Assembly: GCF_000350485.1 (NCBI RefSeq)
Contig: NZ_AORV01000054.1
Location: 105,784-169,783, forward strand
Direction: 5' to 3'
DNA: 64,000 bases
Source: Ruminiclostridium cellobioparum subsp. termitidis CT1112
GTDB lineage: Bacteria > Bacillota > Clostridia > Acetivibrionales > DSM-1351
Under the pieces are notes generated by a model, which saw only the letters and a program-made list of their open reading frames with translations, did no database searches and was not told the DNA's origin. Every line of letters starts with the position of its first letter. Position 1 is the stretch's first letter. Position numbers and translations under genes: made by a program. Positions 19,218 to 27,685 of the stretch are shown piece by piece.

Positions 19218-20360
19218 CTAAACAAACTCAACAAAAACCTGATTTGCCAGATCCAGGCCCAACTGGGTCAGTCTGATACTTTTATCATCGGTTTCGATAA
19301 GCTGTTTCTTTTTCAACCTGTCGATCTTAGCTGCATAGGCGTCGAATATATTCTGATTGAACCTGTCCTCAAATTTTTCTCTGCTCACACCATCTATAAG
19401 CCTGAGTCCCAGGAACATATACTCCGACATTTTTTCACAAAAATCTCTGACATACCTTTCTTCAACCGGCTTTTGACCTTTTGACAAATATTCTATATAA
19501 CCCTCGATGGTGGCCTGGTTTTCAAATCTGATATCCTGGAGGAATGAATGCGCACCTGCACCCAGTCCAAGATACTCCAGACAGTTCCAGTATATGAGAT
19601 TATGTCGGCATTCGCAGCCTTCCTTTGCAAAATTGGAAAGTTCATAGTGGTTAAAACCCTGTTGCTTTAGATATTCGATTGCATAATGGTACATTTCCCT
19701 GTCAAGCTCATCCTCCATCTCAATAAGCTTGCCTGTATCGCGCATATCACCGAATCTTGTGCCTTCTTCAACCTTAAGGTCGTATGCTGAAATGTGGGTT
19801 ACACCCAGGTCTGTCAATACACTCAGGGTATCCTTCCAATCCTTTAACGTCTGTCCCGGTATACCAAATATTATATCGGCATTTATATTATCAAAACCGG
19901 CTTTTTTGGCCATTTCCACACTGGAAACAAATTCACCTGCAGTATGTCGTCTGCCGAGGTATTTTAAAAGGTTTTCCTGATACGCCTGCAAACCGATGCT
20001 GATCCTGTTTATACCGTACTGTCCGTATTCCTTCAGCTTCTCTTCGTTTATTGTGCCGGGATTACTTTCAATGGTTATTTCACAGGGCTCCGATACATGA
20101 TACTTTTCCCTGCACTCATTGAGAATCTCTCCTATAAACCGGGGTTCAACACAGGTTGGCGTCCCTCCTCCGATAAAAATGGTACCTATCTTGTTGAGTG
20201 CCATTTCATCCCGGTACAGATCAATCTCTTTTTTCATACAGGCAAAGTATTCTTCTGCCAAATCCATTTTTCCAACGTAGGAATTGAAATCACAATAGTT
20301 GCATTTTGAACCGCAAAAAGGAACATGAATATAAAGACCGGTTTTATTCATGAGTGACAT
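19218..20360 (-). CDS. hemW: Radical SAM HemW-type protein
   Basis: 380 residues from ATG 20360 (AAAGGAGA, 7 nt). HemW proteins resemble coproporphyrinogen III oxidase HemN, but are thought to act as heme chaperones in the cytoplasm. The radical-SAM Cys cluster CGSKCNYC (Cys16, 20, 23) is preceded by YIHVPF; GGGTPT, SIGLQA, HISAYDLKVEEGT and a C-terminal HemN domain (EYMFLGLRLIDGVS) follow. HemW lacks the extra N-terminal residues of true HemN, as here. In many Firmicutes it lies in the rpsT-gpr-lepA-hrcA neighbourhood; here rpsT and gpr are near, but lepA and hrcA are absent. Confidence 0.92.
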   Translation of the reverse strand: MSLMNKTGLYIHVPFCGSKCNYCDFNSYVGKMDLAEEYFACMKKEIDLYRDEMALNKIGTIFIGGGTPTCVEPRFIGEILNECREKYHVSEPCEITIESNPGTINEEKLKEYGQYGINRISIGLQAYQENLLKYLGRRHTAGEFVSSVEMAKKAGFDNINADIIFGIPGQTLKDWKDTLSVLTDLGVTHISAYDLKVEEGTRFGDMRDTGKLIEMEDELDREMYHYAIEYLKQQGFNHYELSNFAKEGCECRHNLIYWNCLEYLGLGAGAHSFLQDIRFENQATIEGYIEYLSKGQKPVEERYVRDFCEKMSEYMFLGLRLIDGVSREKFEDRFNQNIFDAYAAKIDRLKKKQLIETDDKSIRLTQLGLDLANQVFVEFV

Positions 20361-20408
20361 GCTTTCATCTCCTTTTGGTAATATTTTGATACTCATGTAT
20401 TTATACTA

Positions 20409-20424
20409 CCATATCATGATATGG
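20409..20424. promoter_or_regulatory. Perfect 16-bp palindrome in the hemW/MATE divergent region
   Basis: CCATATCATGATATGG is fully symmetric. It lies 49 nt upstream of hemW and about 150 nt upstream of the MATE gene, next to a TATACT-like sequence. It could be an operator for either gene; no cognate regulator is evident. Confidence 0.35.
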
Positions 20425-20572
20425 AGTTCCAGTTATTACTATACCATTTTTTATCATATTCCTTACTTTCTCTTTACTTTAAAATTTATAGACATTTGAC
20501 AAAAATTTTGCTTATGCACTATTCGTGCTCTATGGTATACTGGATAGGATTATAATGAAAATGGTGATACTT

Positions 20573-21937
20573 ATGAAAAAAATTACGAATATTACAAATG
20601 ACACAAAAGCTTTTTATAAAATGGCCTTTACCCTTGTTGTTCCCATGGCAATTCAGAATCTGATCAACGTCGGAATTTCTTCCATCGATGTCCTCATGCT
20701 GGGAAAAATCAGTGAAACTGTTTTATCTGCCGCTTCACTTGCAGGCCAGGTTCAATTTATCATGGTACTGATATTCTTCGGCCTGACTTCGGGGGCGGCC
20801 GTACTAACCGCGCAATACTGGGGAAAAGGTGATAAGGAGAGCATCATAAAAATAATGGGAATCTGTATGAGGTTTTCATTGATTATCTCTGTTTTTTTCA
20901 CATCGGCAGTGCTCATTTTTCCTCATCAGATAATGAGTATATTCACAAATGAAAAAGATGTTATTGCTGAAGGAGTTAAATATTTACGGATTGTTTCACT
21001 GTCTTATATATTCATGTCGGTAACAATGATTTACCTGAATGTGATGAGAAGTGTAGAGCGGGTAGTGGTGTCAACCGTCATATATCTCATTTCGCTGGTA
21101 TCAAATGTGATAATAGCCTCTATTCTTATATTCGGCCTGTTTGGATTTCCTCAGATGGGTATACGGGGAGCAGCCATTGCAACTCTTTCCTCAAGAGGTA
21201 TTGAGTTTTTATGTGTAATAATATATGCCAGAAAATTCAACGACGTTCTGCACTTTAGGATATCCAGCCTTTTTGTAAGGGACAGGCTGCTTTTCGGCGA
21301 TTTTTTAAGGTACTCCATTCCTGTAACCCTCAATGAATTGATGTGGGGTGCCGGAGTGGCAACCAACGCTGTTATAATAGGACATCTGGGAAAGGCTGTA
21401 GTATCCTCCAATTCTGTTGCCCAGGTAGCCAGACAGCTTGCCACCGTCATAGCTTTCGGCCTTGCAAACGCCACTGCCATATCGGTTGGAAAAGCTATCG
21501 GTGAAAACAACCTGGATACCGCCAAAAATTATTCGAACAGATTTATCAAACTCAGCATTCTGGCAGGAGCCTGCGGTGCCATAATTATCCTCATAGCAAG
21601 GCCAATTGCCATTTCTGTTCTGAATCTGACACCGGTAACACAGGGATACCTGTCGGTAATGATGTACGTCATGTCCTACTTTGTTATAGCCCAGGCCTTT
21701 AATACCACCCTGGTTGTAGGAGTATTCCGTGCGGGAGGAGACACCCGCTTCGGCCTGTTCCTTGATGTAGCTACCATGTGGGGAGGTTCAATACTATTCA
21801 GTGCTCTGGCTGCCTTTGTCTTTAAGTGGAGTGTTCCGGTGGTTTATATTATCTTAATGAGTGACGAAATAATTAAAATACCTCTTACTTTAGCCCGTTT
21901 CAAGAGCCGGAAATGGCTGAACAATGTTACAAGGTAA
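20573..21937 (+). CDS. MATE-family multidrug/cation efflux transporter
   Basis: About 454 residues with 12 hydrophobic segments in the two-bundle MATE arrangement. MATE proteins export drugs or metabolites using Na+ or H+ gradients. Seen features are VVPMAIQNLINVGISSIDVLMLG in TM1 and, at the start of the second half, YSIPVTLNELMWGAGVATNA. The start is uncertain: ATG 20573 has GGTGA at 5 nt, while ATG 20555 (AGGA at 5 nt) would add six residues. A TATACT at 20536 close to the start suggests a short leader. The end overlaps by 48 nt the convergent gene 21890-22369. Substrate unknown. Confidence 0.88.
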   Translation: MKKITNITNDTKAFYKMAFTLVVPMAIQNLINVGISSIDVLMLGKISETVLSAASLAGQVQFIMVLIFFGLTSGAAVLTAQYWGKGDKESIIKIMGICMRFSLIISVFFTSAVLIFPHQIMSIFTNEKDVIAEGVKYLRIVSLSYIFMSVTMIYLNVMRSVERVVVSTVIYLISLVSNVIIASILIFGLFGFPQMGIRGAAIATLSSRGIEFLCVIIYARKFNDVLHFRISSLFVRDRLLFGDFLRYSIPVTLNELMWGAGVATNAVIIGHLGKAVVSSNSVAQVARQLATVIAFGLANATAISVGKAIGENNLDTAKNYSNRFIKLSILAGACGAIIILIARPIAISVLNLTPVTQGYLSVMMYVMSYFVIAQAFNTTLVVGVFRAGGDTRFGLFLDVATMWGGSILFSALAAFVFKWSVPVVYIILMSDEIIKIPLTLARFKSRKWLNNVTR

Positions 21938-22369
21938 CCTGGCTGACCTTAATTTCAAGCAATTTAATAATATCTCCATGAAATCTATAAATTTATCGGC
22001 CTGCCAATTTTTTTTATCAATTCTCCATTGAGGTGGATTGCCATCTTCTCCCCAGTATTCATTCAGTAATTTTATTTTACCGTTTAAAAATTCAAAGAAG
22101 GAGGTTGCGTGAAATGATAATTCACCAGAACCAGGTTCAACTTTAACAACAGAGATTACCAGATTGTTGATTGTCTCCAACCGTTCAATAACAATCCTCC
22201 AATCCCCTGGATATTCTCTATTTGCAGTAACAAATTCCTCTGCATTAAACTTTTCATTTGTATTATTCCAGTTGATTATTGCCTCCTGGTCAAAATATGT
22301 GTGTATGTTATTCCAATTCTGATTGTTTATATCATTCCATAAAGCTATTACCTGATCTGTGTTATTCAT
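21890..22369 (-). CDS. SnoaL/NTF2-like small protein
   Basis: 159 residues; ATG 22369 has GGAGGCTG upstream. The N-terminal 125 residues follow the pattern of SnoaL-like nuclear transport factor 2 folds (VIALWNDINNQNWNNIHTYF, then FHATSFFEFLNGKIKLLNEYWGEDGNPPQW), a cone-shaped fold often seen in small enzymes or ligand-binding proteins. The last about 30 residues (LNCLKLRSARLPCNIV onward) are encoded opposite the end of the MATE gene and look like a read-on extension. Function unknown. Confidence 0.7.
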   Translation of the reverse strand: MNNTDQVIALWNDINNQNWNNIHTYFDQEAIINWNNTNEKFNAEEFVTANREYPGDWRIVIERLETINNLVISVVKVEPGSGELSFHATSFFEFLNGKIKLLNEYWGEDGNPPQWRIDKKNWQADKFIDFMEILLNCLKLRSARLPCNIVQPFPALETG

Positions 22370-22597
22370 TTGACAGCCTCCTTTTTAATAAATAATTTTA
22401 TTAACCAATTCAATATTTCTGTCAATAAGCTTTTCATGGAAGTCAACATTGTCTGAATATTAATGTTTTCATAAAAATCCCTCCAGTTTTAAATGCTGAT
22501 AATAACAGTATTATATATTTACATAATTTCATAATTAGTAACTATTTCTCTTATAGCACATAATATAATAATATAGTTTTTATTAGGAGGCCCTGAA

Positions 22598-22816
22598 ATG
22601 CTGGATTGTTTTCCCAAGAATGTTTTATGCAGCCCCAAAAAAGATGATCTCCTGCCAATACCCTCAGAAAGTATGGATGGCATGGACGGCATGCATGGTA
22701 TGCACTGTATGGATTGCATGGACTGCATACATGACATGGACGGTGTATATGATATGAATTATAATGATGTATTTCATCACCATGCCCACCACCACTTTCT
22801 TCATCGTCGGTACTAA
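22598..22816 (+). CDS. Small Met/Asp/Cys/His triplet-repeat protein, possible metal binder
   Basis: 72 residues. The frame is chosen because AGGAGG lies 7 nt before ATG 22598 and a terminator hairpin follows the stop; competing frames on the other strand have no RBS. Residues 26-49 are eight tandem tripeptides with Met (once Ile) at every first position: MDG MDG MHG MHC MDC MDC IHD MDG. The tail is His-rich (HHHAHHH). Regularly spaced Met, Cys and His thiol/imidazole ligands suggest Cu, Zn or Ni binding, or a spore-coat structural role; both are inference. The N-terminal part (MLDCFPKNVLCSPKKDD) has two more Cys. It has no signal peptide and I recognise no family. Confidence 0.65.
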   Translation: MLDCFPKNVLCSPKKDDLLPIPSESMDGMDGMHGMHCMDCMDCIHDMDGVYDMNYNDVFHHHAHHHFLHRRY

Positions 22817-22840
22817 TTCAATTCTATAACCGGTGTTTGA

Positions 22841-22874
22841 ATGGGCTTGTCGCATATGAAACAAAGCCCATTTT
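22841..22874 (+). terminator. Terminator after the Met/His triplet-repeat gene
   Basis: ATGGGCTT and AAGCCCAT pair around a 15-nt loop and are followed by TTTATAAT on the plus strand, 25 nt past the stop. Confidence 0.65.
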
Positions 22875-22900
22875 ATAATATAAGCCGTCAAATAAAATTG

Positions 22901-23365
22901 TCATAGTGCTTTTACCATAATAAGGCAGGGACACTCTTCGCCCCATATCTCCTTCAATTCCTCCAAAGGATAGAAGCCCATTTTACAGTAAAATTTTCTG
23001 GTTTTCATATAGTATTCATCAGGATGTGAATCACCCAGGGTCTTTACCATAAGAAACTTGACATTTTTATTAATCAATTCTTCCTGTGCTGTCTCCAGAA
23101 GCTTTTTACCTATTCCCATGTGCTGATATTCCTTTAACACAGCTGTTACATATATTTCCGAAGTATAAATATTAATAGCCTTTATACTAATAAACCCAAC
23201 AGGTTCATCGAGCCTGTATGCCGCGTAAAAATCTGTATTTCCCGACCCGCCCGCATACTCCACGATGGCCTCTTCAATCCCAAACCATTCAGGCAGCAGT
23301 CTCAATATTGAATTTGTAATATTTGATTTTTGTCCGCTGTCTGTTAATTTAATAATATTAATCAT
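22901..23365 (-). CDS. GNAT-family N-acetyltransferase
   Basis: 154 residues from ATG 23365 (AGGGA at 5 nt); the ATG at 23383 has no RBS. GNAT proteins move an acetyl group from acetyl-CoA to an amine. Visible features are the central strand GFISIKAINIYTSEIYVTAV, the acetyl-CoA pyrophosphate loop QHMGIGKKLLE, and FYCKMGFYPLEEL near the end. The substrate cannot be told. It is a single gene with no obvious link to its neighbours. Confidence 0.88.
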   Translation of the reverse strand: MINIIKLTDSGQKSNITNSILRLLPEWFGIEEAIVEYAGGSGNTDFYAAYRLDEPVGFISIKAINIYTSEIYVTAVLKEYQHMGIGKKLLETAQEELINKNVKFLMVKTLGDSHPDEYYMKTRKFYCKMGFYPLEELKEIWGEECPCLIMVKAL

Positions 23366-23395
23366 AAAAATCCCTACATTCATATGCTAATTAAA

Positions 23396-23442
23396 AACCA
23401 CCGGCTTAATAAGCCAATGCTGTACCCGGTTATCATAAAACA
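23396..23442 (-). terminator. Possible terminator after ynfA-like gene
   Basis: On the minus strand ACCGG and CCGGT enclose an inner GGCTTATTAAGCC palindrome, followed by TTTTTAATT. The stem is broken, so the call is moderate. Confidence 0.45.
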
Positions 23443-23471
23443 TAAAAGTCAGGTTTTAATATAAAATTATG

Positions 23472-23807
23472 TTACCCCCTTGGATAATACATAATAATCC
23501 CAACTCCAACCAAGGCAATTGCTCCGCCTATTAAGTCAATTTTGTCCGGAACAACCTTGTCCACCTGCCACCCCCATAAAATTGACAAAACAATAAATAT
23601 CCCTCCGTAAGTAGCATAGACTCTCCCGAAGGAAGCACTCTGAGGCTGCAAGGTAGGAACGATTCCATATAATATGAGGATGATTGCGCCTGCAATTCCA
23701 TATAATATGCCTCTTCCCTCACGCAGCCATAGCCAGATCAAGTATCCTCCTCCTATTTCGAATATTCCGGCTATTATAAAGTAAAACAGCGATTTGACTA
23801 TTTCCAA
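23472..23807 (-). CDS. YnfA/UPF0060-family small membrane protein
   Basis: 111 residues in four transmembrane helices, the size and pattern of the YnfA family, which is related to small multidrug resistance transporters. Signature-like stretches are [17 protein letters not shown] in helix 1-loop and [12 protein letters not shown] in helix 3. The start is TTG 23807, preceded by GGAGG at 6 nt. Transport function in this family is not firmly established. Confidence 0.85.
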   Translation of the reverse strand: MEIVKSLFYFIIAGIFEIGGGYLIWLWLREGRGILYGIAGAIILILYGIVPTLQPQSASFGRVYATYGGIFIVLSILWGWQVDKVVPDKIDLIGGAIALVGVGIIMYYPRG

Positions 23808-23875
23808 TGGCTTCCTCCCCCTTTAACCTCCAATAACTTATTATCCAATAACTTATTATTAATAAATACTTGAAA

Positions 23876-24142
23876 TTAATTTTTAATTCTGTCGTTAAGA
23901 TATTTCAGCTCTTCTGCAATATCTTTACTTAATGCTCTAAATCCAATCCCTGTTAATAAGGACAGGACAAATATTCCAAACGAAGCAAACATCAGTATGG
24001 TATGACCCGGACTATTCATAATGCCGTTCATTATCAATTCACTGCCGCCCACGGCAAATCCGATAAAAGATAATACCAATGAAACTGCTGAAAGGCAAAA
24101 CATAGCAATTATTGTTTTCTTAGTTCTATCTAAATCAAACAT
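23876..24142 (-). CDS. Small two-helix membrane protein, function unknown
   Basis: 88 residues; ATG 24142 has GAGGAGG at 7 nt. Two hydrophobic helices (about 13-34 and 47-68) are separated by a Gly/Asn-rich loop, and the C-terminus is a charged helix (LSKDIAEELKYLNDRIKN). It lies between the ynfA-like gene and the divergent gntR promoter. I recognise no family. Confidence 0.65.
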   Translation of the reverse strand: MFDLDRTKKTIIAMFCLSAVSLVLSFIGFAVGGSELIMNGIMNSPGHTILMFASFGIFVLSLLTGIGFRALSKDIAEELKYLNDRIKN

Positions 24143-24257
24143 TGTATTCCCTCCTCAAAAATTCGTATAAAAAAATATATTCCTTATAACTTTGTCAAGC
24201 TAGATTCAATTATACCATACCCGGATATTATTTTAGTCAAGCGAAATCAACTATCTC

Positions 24258-24312
24258 TTTACAAATAAAATTGTTTATGTTATATTTTGGTTAATGGGTT
24301 AAATCATTAACC
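24258..24312 (+). promoter_or_regulatory. gntR-ABC operon promoter and probable operator
   Basis: TTTACA (24258-24263), 17-nt spacer and TATATT (24281-24286) form the promoter. Starting at the expected +1 is an inverted repeat, GGTTAATG (24289-24296) and CATTAACC (24305-24312), arms perfect over 8 nt with 8 nt between. Its position would block initiation, which fits self-repression by the GntR protein encoded just downstream. Confidence 0.6.
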
Positions 24313-24339
24313 TAACAACCATGGAGGTGAGTTATATTT

Positions 24340-24705
24340 TTGAATAGTGAAAAGCCTGTTTTCATTCAGATAATGGAAATGATCGAAGACGATATTATAA
24401 CAGATGTTTATAAGACCGATGACATAATTATTTCAACAACTCAGATCTCAAAGCTACTTTCAGTTAATCCCACCACAGCTGTTAAAAGTATAAGCTTGCT
24501 GACAGATGCAGGTATTTTATATAAGAAAAGAGGGATTGGAATGTGTGTGACCAGGGAAGCCAAATCAAAAATACTTCAAAAAAGAAAAGATGAATTTTAC
24601 AGCAATACCATATCGTCAATGCTTTCCGAAGCTCGTAAGCTGGGTATTTCAAAGGAAGATATTATTAATATAATAAAGGAGAATGGTGATGATCAGGTTT
24701 TGTAA
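24340..24705 (+). CDS. GntR-family transcriptional regulator (YtrA-like)
   Basis: 121 residues, the short form with a winged-helix domain and only a brief C-terminal helical tail, as in the YtrA subgroup that controls ABC transporters. The start is TTG 24340 with GGAGGTGA 9 nt upstream. The pattern is PVFIQIMEMIEDDIITDVYK, then QISKLLSVNPTTAVKSISLL (recognition helix) and a wing at KRGIGMCV. It overlaps the ATPase gene by 17 nt. The inverted repeat at 24289-24312 is its likely operator. Confidence 0.9.
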   Translation: MNSEKPVFIQIMEMIEDDIITDVYKTDDIIISTTQISKLLSVNPTTAVKSISLLTDAGILYKKRGIGMCVTREAKSKILQKRKDEFYSNTISSMLSEARKLGISKEDIINIIKENGDDQVL

Positions 24706-25543
24706 TGTAACAAAGGAATATAGAAGCACTATAGCACTGGATGACATCAATCTGGAAATAAGCCGGGACAAAATCTATTGCCTGCTTGGAAGGAACGGTG
24801 CCGGAAAGACAACCTTTCTGAAGCTCATTGCAGGACACATAAATGCCACCAAAGGCCATGTATCTGTTGATGATAAAAAAGTATCAACCTTTAATATGCC
24901 GGAATGCGTGAATTTTATTGAAAGCAGGGCTTCACAGTTTAACATGCGCATCGGAAAACTGCTTGACCTGGCATACAGCCTCCAGCCAGAGTTTGATATG
25001 GAATATGCAAAAAACATGATGAAGAAATTCAAACTGGATAAAAACAAGAAATATAAACAGCTGTCCTTTGGCATGCAGACCATGTTCACAACACTGTTAA
25101 GCCTTGCAAGCAGGACAAAAGTAGTCATACTTGATGAACCCGTACTTGGCTTTGATGCCATAATGCGTGAACGTTTCTATGAGCTGCTTCAGTTAAGTTT
25201 TGAGTACAATCCGAGAATTATCATTGTTTCAACCCATTTAATAGATGAGATATCAAGAGTTGCCGAAGATATAATCATTATAGATGAAGGGTCTATCCTG
25301 CTTCACTCAAACATAAATGACATCGATGAAAAAGCATATTCTCTGACCGGTCCCAGCAGTGATGTAAAAAATGCCGTAAAAGGCCTTAATGTTATCGGAG
25401 AAAAAACTCTGGGCGGCTATTCCACAGCCTATATATTCGGAGACAGAATCACACCTGCTGAAAATGTAAAGCTTCAGTCGCTTGGACTGCAGGAGTTCTT
25501 TGTAAATATCGTCGGAGGGGGAGAAGATAAAGATGAAAACTAA
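24689..25543 (+). CDS. ABC transporter ATP-binding protein
   Basis: 284 residues from ATG 24689, which has AAGGAG at 7 nt; ATG 24683 is too near it. It powers transport with the permease gene that follows. Walker A is GRNGAGKTT (34-42), the signature is the variant LSFGMQ, Walker B is VVILDEPVLGFD and the switch His is in VSTHLIDE. The variant signature is typical of the YtrB/BcrA-like group found with GntR regulators. Likely exports a peptide antibiotic or lipid-active compound, as related systems do; the substrate is unknown. Confidence 0.9.
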   Translation: MIRFCNVTKEYRSTIALDDINLEISRDKIYCLLGRNGAGKTTFLKLIAGHINATKGHVSVDDKKVSTFNMPECVNFIESRASQFNMRIGKLLDLAYSLQPEFDMEYAKNMMKKFKLDKNKKYKQLSFGMQTMFTTLLSLASRTKVVILDEPVLGFDAIMRERFYELLQLSFEYNPRIIIVSTHLIDEISRVAEDIIIIDEGSILLHSNINDIDEKAYSLTGPSSDVKNAVKGLNVIGEKTLGGYSTAYIFGDRITPAENVKLQSLGLQEFFVNIVGGGEDKDEN

Positions 25544-26228
25544 TTTGAAAAGCATTTGTGCAATAACGCGTATAAACTTCTACAAAACTACCTGGATAGC
25601 TTATTGGGTTGCGCTGTTATCATTTGCCAGTTCAATAATACAGATATTTATCATGTACCTGCTAAATACTCCCGACAGCAGTCAGGTCAGCGAAGGTAAT
25701 GAGCTTATATTGGTGATAATACTTGCTGCCATACTGATACCATCCGTCAATTTCAGCAGACTGATGCACTTGAACGGCAAAAAGGCCGACTTTTTTTGGG
25801 CCTGTGCAATAAACTACGTTATCTTCTCTGCGGCTCTCTCATTGATAATCCTCGTGCTGAACCTGACAATCGACAGAATGCTGAGCCCGGTAGTTGAACT
25901 TTTAGATATAATTGACATATTCGGGTGGACTGGCAGCGGAATAATATTTGCATTTTTCAGGCAATTTGCGTTTTATCTGCTTTTAGGAGTTGCCTTACAC
26001 ACTTTGACCGCTATCCAGACTTTCTGGTGGGGTTGGGTGGTTGATTTGATAATTGCCGCTATTATCAGCGTATTTATTCCTATTCCGATGCTGCGTAAAC
26101 TTTTGATCGATTTCTTCTACTTAATTATTTTTAATCCCAACCCAATTGCACATATTGGTGCTTGTCTTTCACTGGCAGCAGGAATCTATGCTCTGAATAT
26201 ACCAATCTTGAGCAGAAAAAAAATATAA
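25533..26228 (+). CDS. ABC transporter permease
   Basis: 231 residues with about six hydrophobic helices; the start overlaps the ATPase gene by 11 nt and has GGAGGGGGAG upstream. It has no recognisable sequence signature beyond its membrane topology, and it is called from the operon order gntR-ATPase-permease. Aromatic-rich segments include FFWACAINYVIF and IQTFWWGWVVDLI. The product ends RKKI with a terminator directly after. Confidence 0.78.
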   Translation: MKTNLKSICAITRINFYKTTWIAYWVALLSFASSIIQIFIMYLLNTPDSSQVSEGNELILVIILAAILIPSVNFSRLMHLNGKKADFFWACAINYVIFSAALSLIILVLNLTIDRMLSPVVELLDIIDIFGWTGSGIIFAFFRQFAFYLLLGVALHTLTAIQTFWWGWVVDLIIAAIISVFIPIPMLRKLLIDFFYLIIFNPNPIAHIGACLSLAAGIYALNIPILSRKKI

Positions 26229-26233
26229 GTCAA

Positions 26234-26279
26234 AAAGAAGCTTTAAAACCTGATAATTACTGGTTTTAGAGCTTCTTTT
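26234..26279. terminator. Bidirectional terminator between ABC operon and yibE/F gene
   Basis: GAAGCTTTAAAACC and GGTTTTAGAGCTTC pair around an 11-nt loop, with T-rich sequence on both sides, so it serves both convergent units. Confidence 0.85.
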
Positions 26280-26301
26280 CATGTCTGCCGGCTGGTTCCT
26301 G

Positions 26302-27474
26302 TTACATCTGTATGTTTTCTCCTGCAGCCTCCTGTTCAAGGGGTGATTTTACACCTTCCTTCCCCGTAAACATCACACCGGATATTATGGCTGTAAGCGG
26401 GGCTACCGCCACCAGTCCAAAGCTTCCCACAAGGGTGTGGAATATCTCGGCCGAAACGTACTTCAAATTTAATATATTTATTATGGGAGTCCCCTGTGCC
26501 ATAAAAACCATAAGGAGTCCGATATAACCGCCTGAATAGGCAAGCAGCAGGGTAGTTGTCATTGTCCCCATGACCACCCTTCCGATATTGAAACCGGATT
26601 TGATTGCCTCTCTGGCAGTCATACGTGGATTTTTCTCCACCAGTTCATAAACAGCGGCCGCTATATCCACAGCTACATCCATAAGTGCACCTGCAGAGGC
26701 AATAAACGTTGCGGCAATAAAAATCTCTGTCAGGTTCAAATGTCCGTAGCCCGAATAAAGCAAGCTCTCGGAAAATGCCATTATGGCCCCGTGAATCTTA
26801 AACAGGTGTCCGAATATGACCGCCAAAATACAGCTCAATACCGTACCTGACAGAGTGCCGGCTATTGCCGCGAAAGACTTCCTGTTGTAGCCTCCTACCA
26901 GCGTAATTATTACTATGGTAAGAAAAGCTACAATAAACAGTGAAATCCATATGGGATTCCAGCCTTTCAGGAGGGCCGGCACCAATACCTTCCACATAAC
27001 CACTACCGCAAGTATGAAGGAGAGAATGGCTTTAGCCCCCGTCCAACCGGCGAAAGCAATCAGTAATATTATGAAACCCGCAAAAAGAATCAGCTCAAGA
27101 TTGATTCTGTAATGATCAATAAGTGTAACATACTTGATATTGTCCCCTTCATAATCAATTACAGCCAGTGCTTTATCTCCCGGCACGAATATTTTGTCCA
27201 TTTCAAGCTTCCCCAGCAGATTATTCGTACCCTCGGCGGTTTTATTCCTGAACTTCCCGTCAAGTACCCTTACACTGCATTTTTGTTCTCCCTGTTTGAT
27301 AATACCGGTGTCGTAAAGGTTTGAATTGTTTGTCCCGACAATCTCTACAACTGCTCTTGTGCTACCGTCATAGACGGCAGATTGGAACCCGGTGGGCAAA
27401 AAGCACAGAACAGCAATCAACAAGAGTACAACAATGGAGGTTACACTGTTAGTAGTAAAAAACTTTTTCGGCAT
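26302..27474 (-). CDS. YibE/F-family multi-spanning membrane protein
   Basis: 390 residues from ATG 27474 (AAGGGAAGAG upstream; an adjacent TTG is less likely). An N-terminal helix is followed by an extracytoplasmic domain (about 35-125, with GDKALAVIDYEGD) and then about eight transmembrane helices. The YibE/F family pattern is seen in GHLNLTEIFIAATFIASAGALMDVAVDIAAA and in NIGRVVMGTMTTTLLLAYSGG. Function is not established; members occur in Lactococcus and Clostridia. Confidence 0.88.
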   Translation of the reverse strand: MPKKFFTTNSVTSIVVLLLIAVLCFLPTGFQSAVYDGSTRAVVEIVGTNNSNLYDTGIIKQGEQKCSVRVLDGKFRNKTAEGTNNLLGKLEMDKIFVPGDKALAVIDYEGDNIKYVTLIDHYRINLELILFAGFIILLIAFAGWTGAKAILSFILAVVVMWKVLVPALLKGWNPIWISLFIVAFLTIVIITLVGGYNRKSFAAIAGTLSGTVLSCILAVIFGHLFKIHGAIMAFSESLLYSGYGHLNLTEIFIAATFIASAGALMDVAVDIAAAVYELVEKNPRMTAREAIKSGFNIGRVVMGTMTTTLLLAYSGGYIGLLMVFMAQGTPIINILNLKYVSAEIFHTLVGSFGLVAVAPLTAIISGVMFTGKEGVKSPLEQEAAGENIQM

Positions 27475-27543
27475 CAATCTCTTCCCTTCTGTCAGTAGTT
27501 ATGATGATAATCGGCCGGCTCTTTAATAAAAAATTTTAATATA

Positions 27544-27596
27544 GCTTAAACCGCTTTGCTACAGCAGTTTTCTGCTATAACACAGCGGTTTTAAGC
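27544..27596 (-). terminator. Probable terminator after the alkaline phosphatase gene
   Basis: On the minus strand GCTTAAAACCGCT pairs with AGCGGTTTAAGC, with a second stem AGCAG/CTGCT at the top; TATATTAAAATTTTTT follows. It is 90 nt past the stop. Confidence 0.7.
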
Positions 27597-27685
27597 ATTG
27601 GCCGGATCAAATTGTAACAGGCTCTATGGGTATTTATGTGAGTTTATATGATTTAGTTTATTTGGTTCTGTTTATCTGATTTAGC

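Noticed and set aside
18805..19276. Small plus-strand open frames in the inverted-repeat element
   Set aside because: No RBS, composition set by the repeat, and one overlaps hemW antisense.
22519..22891. Minus-strand open frames with Met/His repeats opposite the triplet-repeat gene
   Set aside because: They mirror the near-palindromic repeat DNA and have no RBS; the plus-strand frame has AGGAGG and a terminator.
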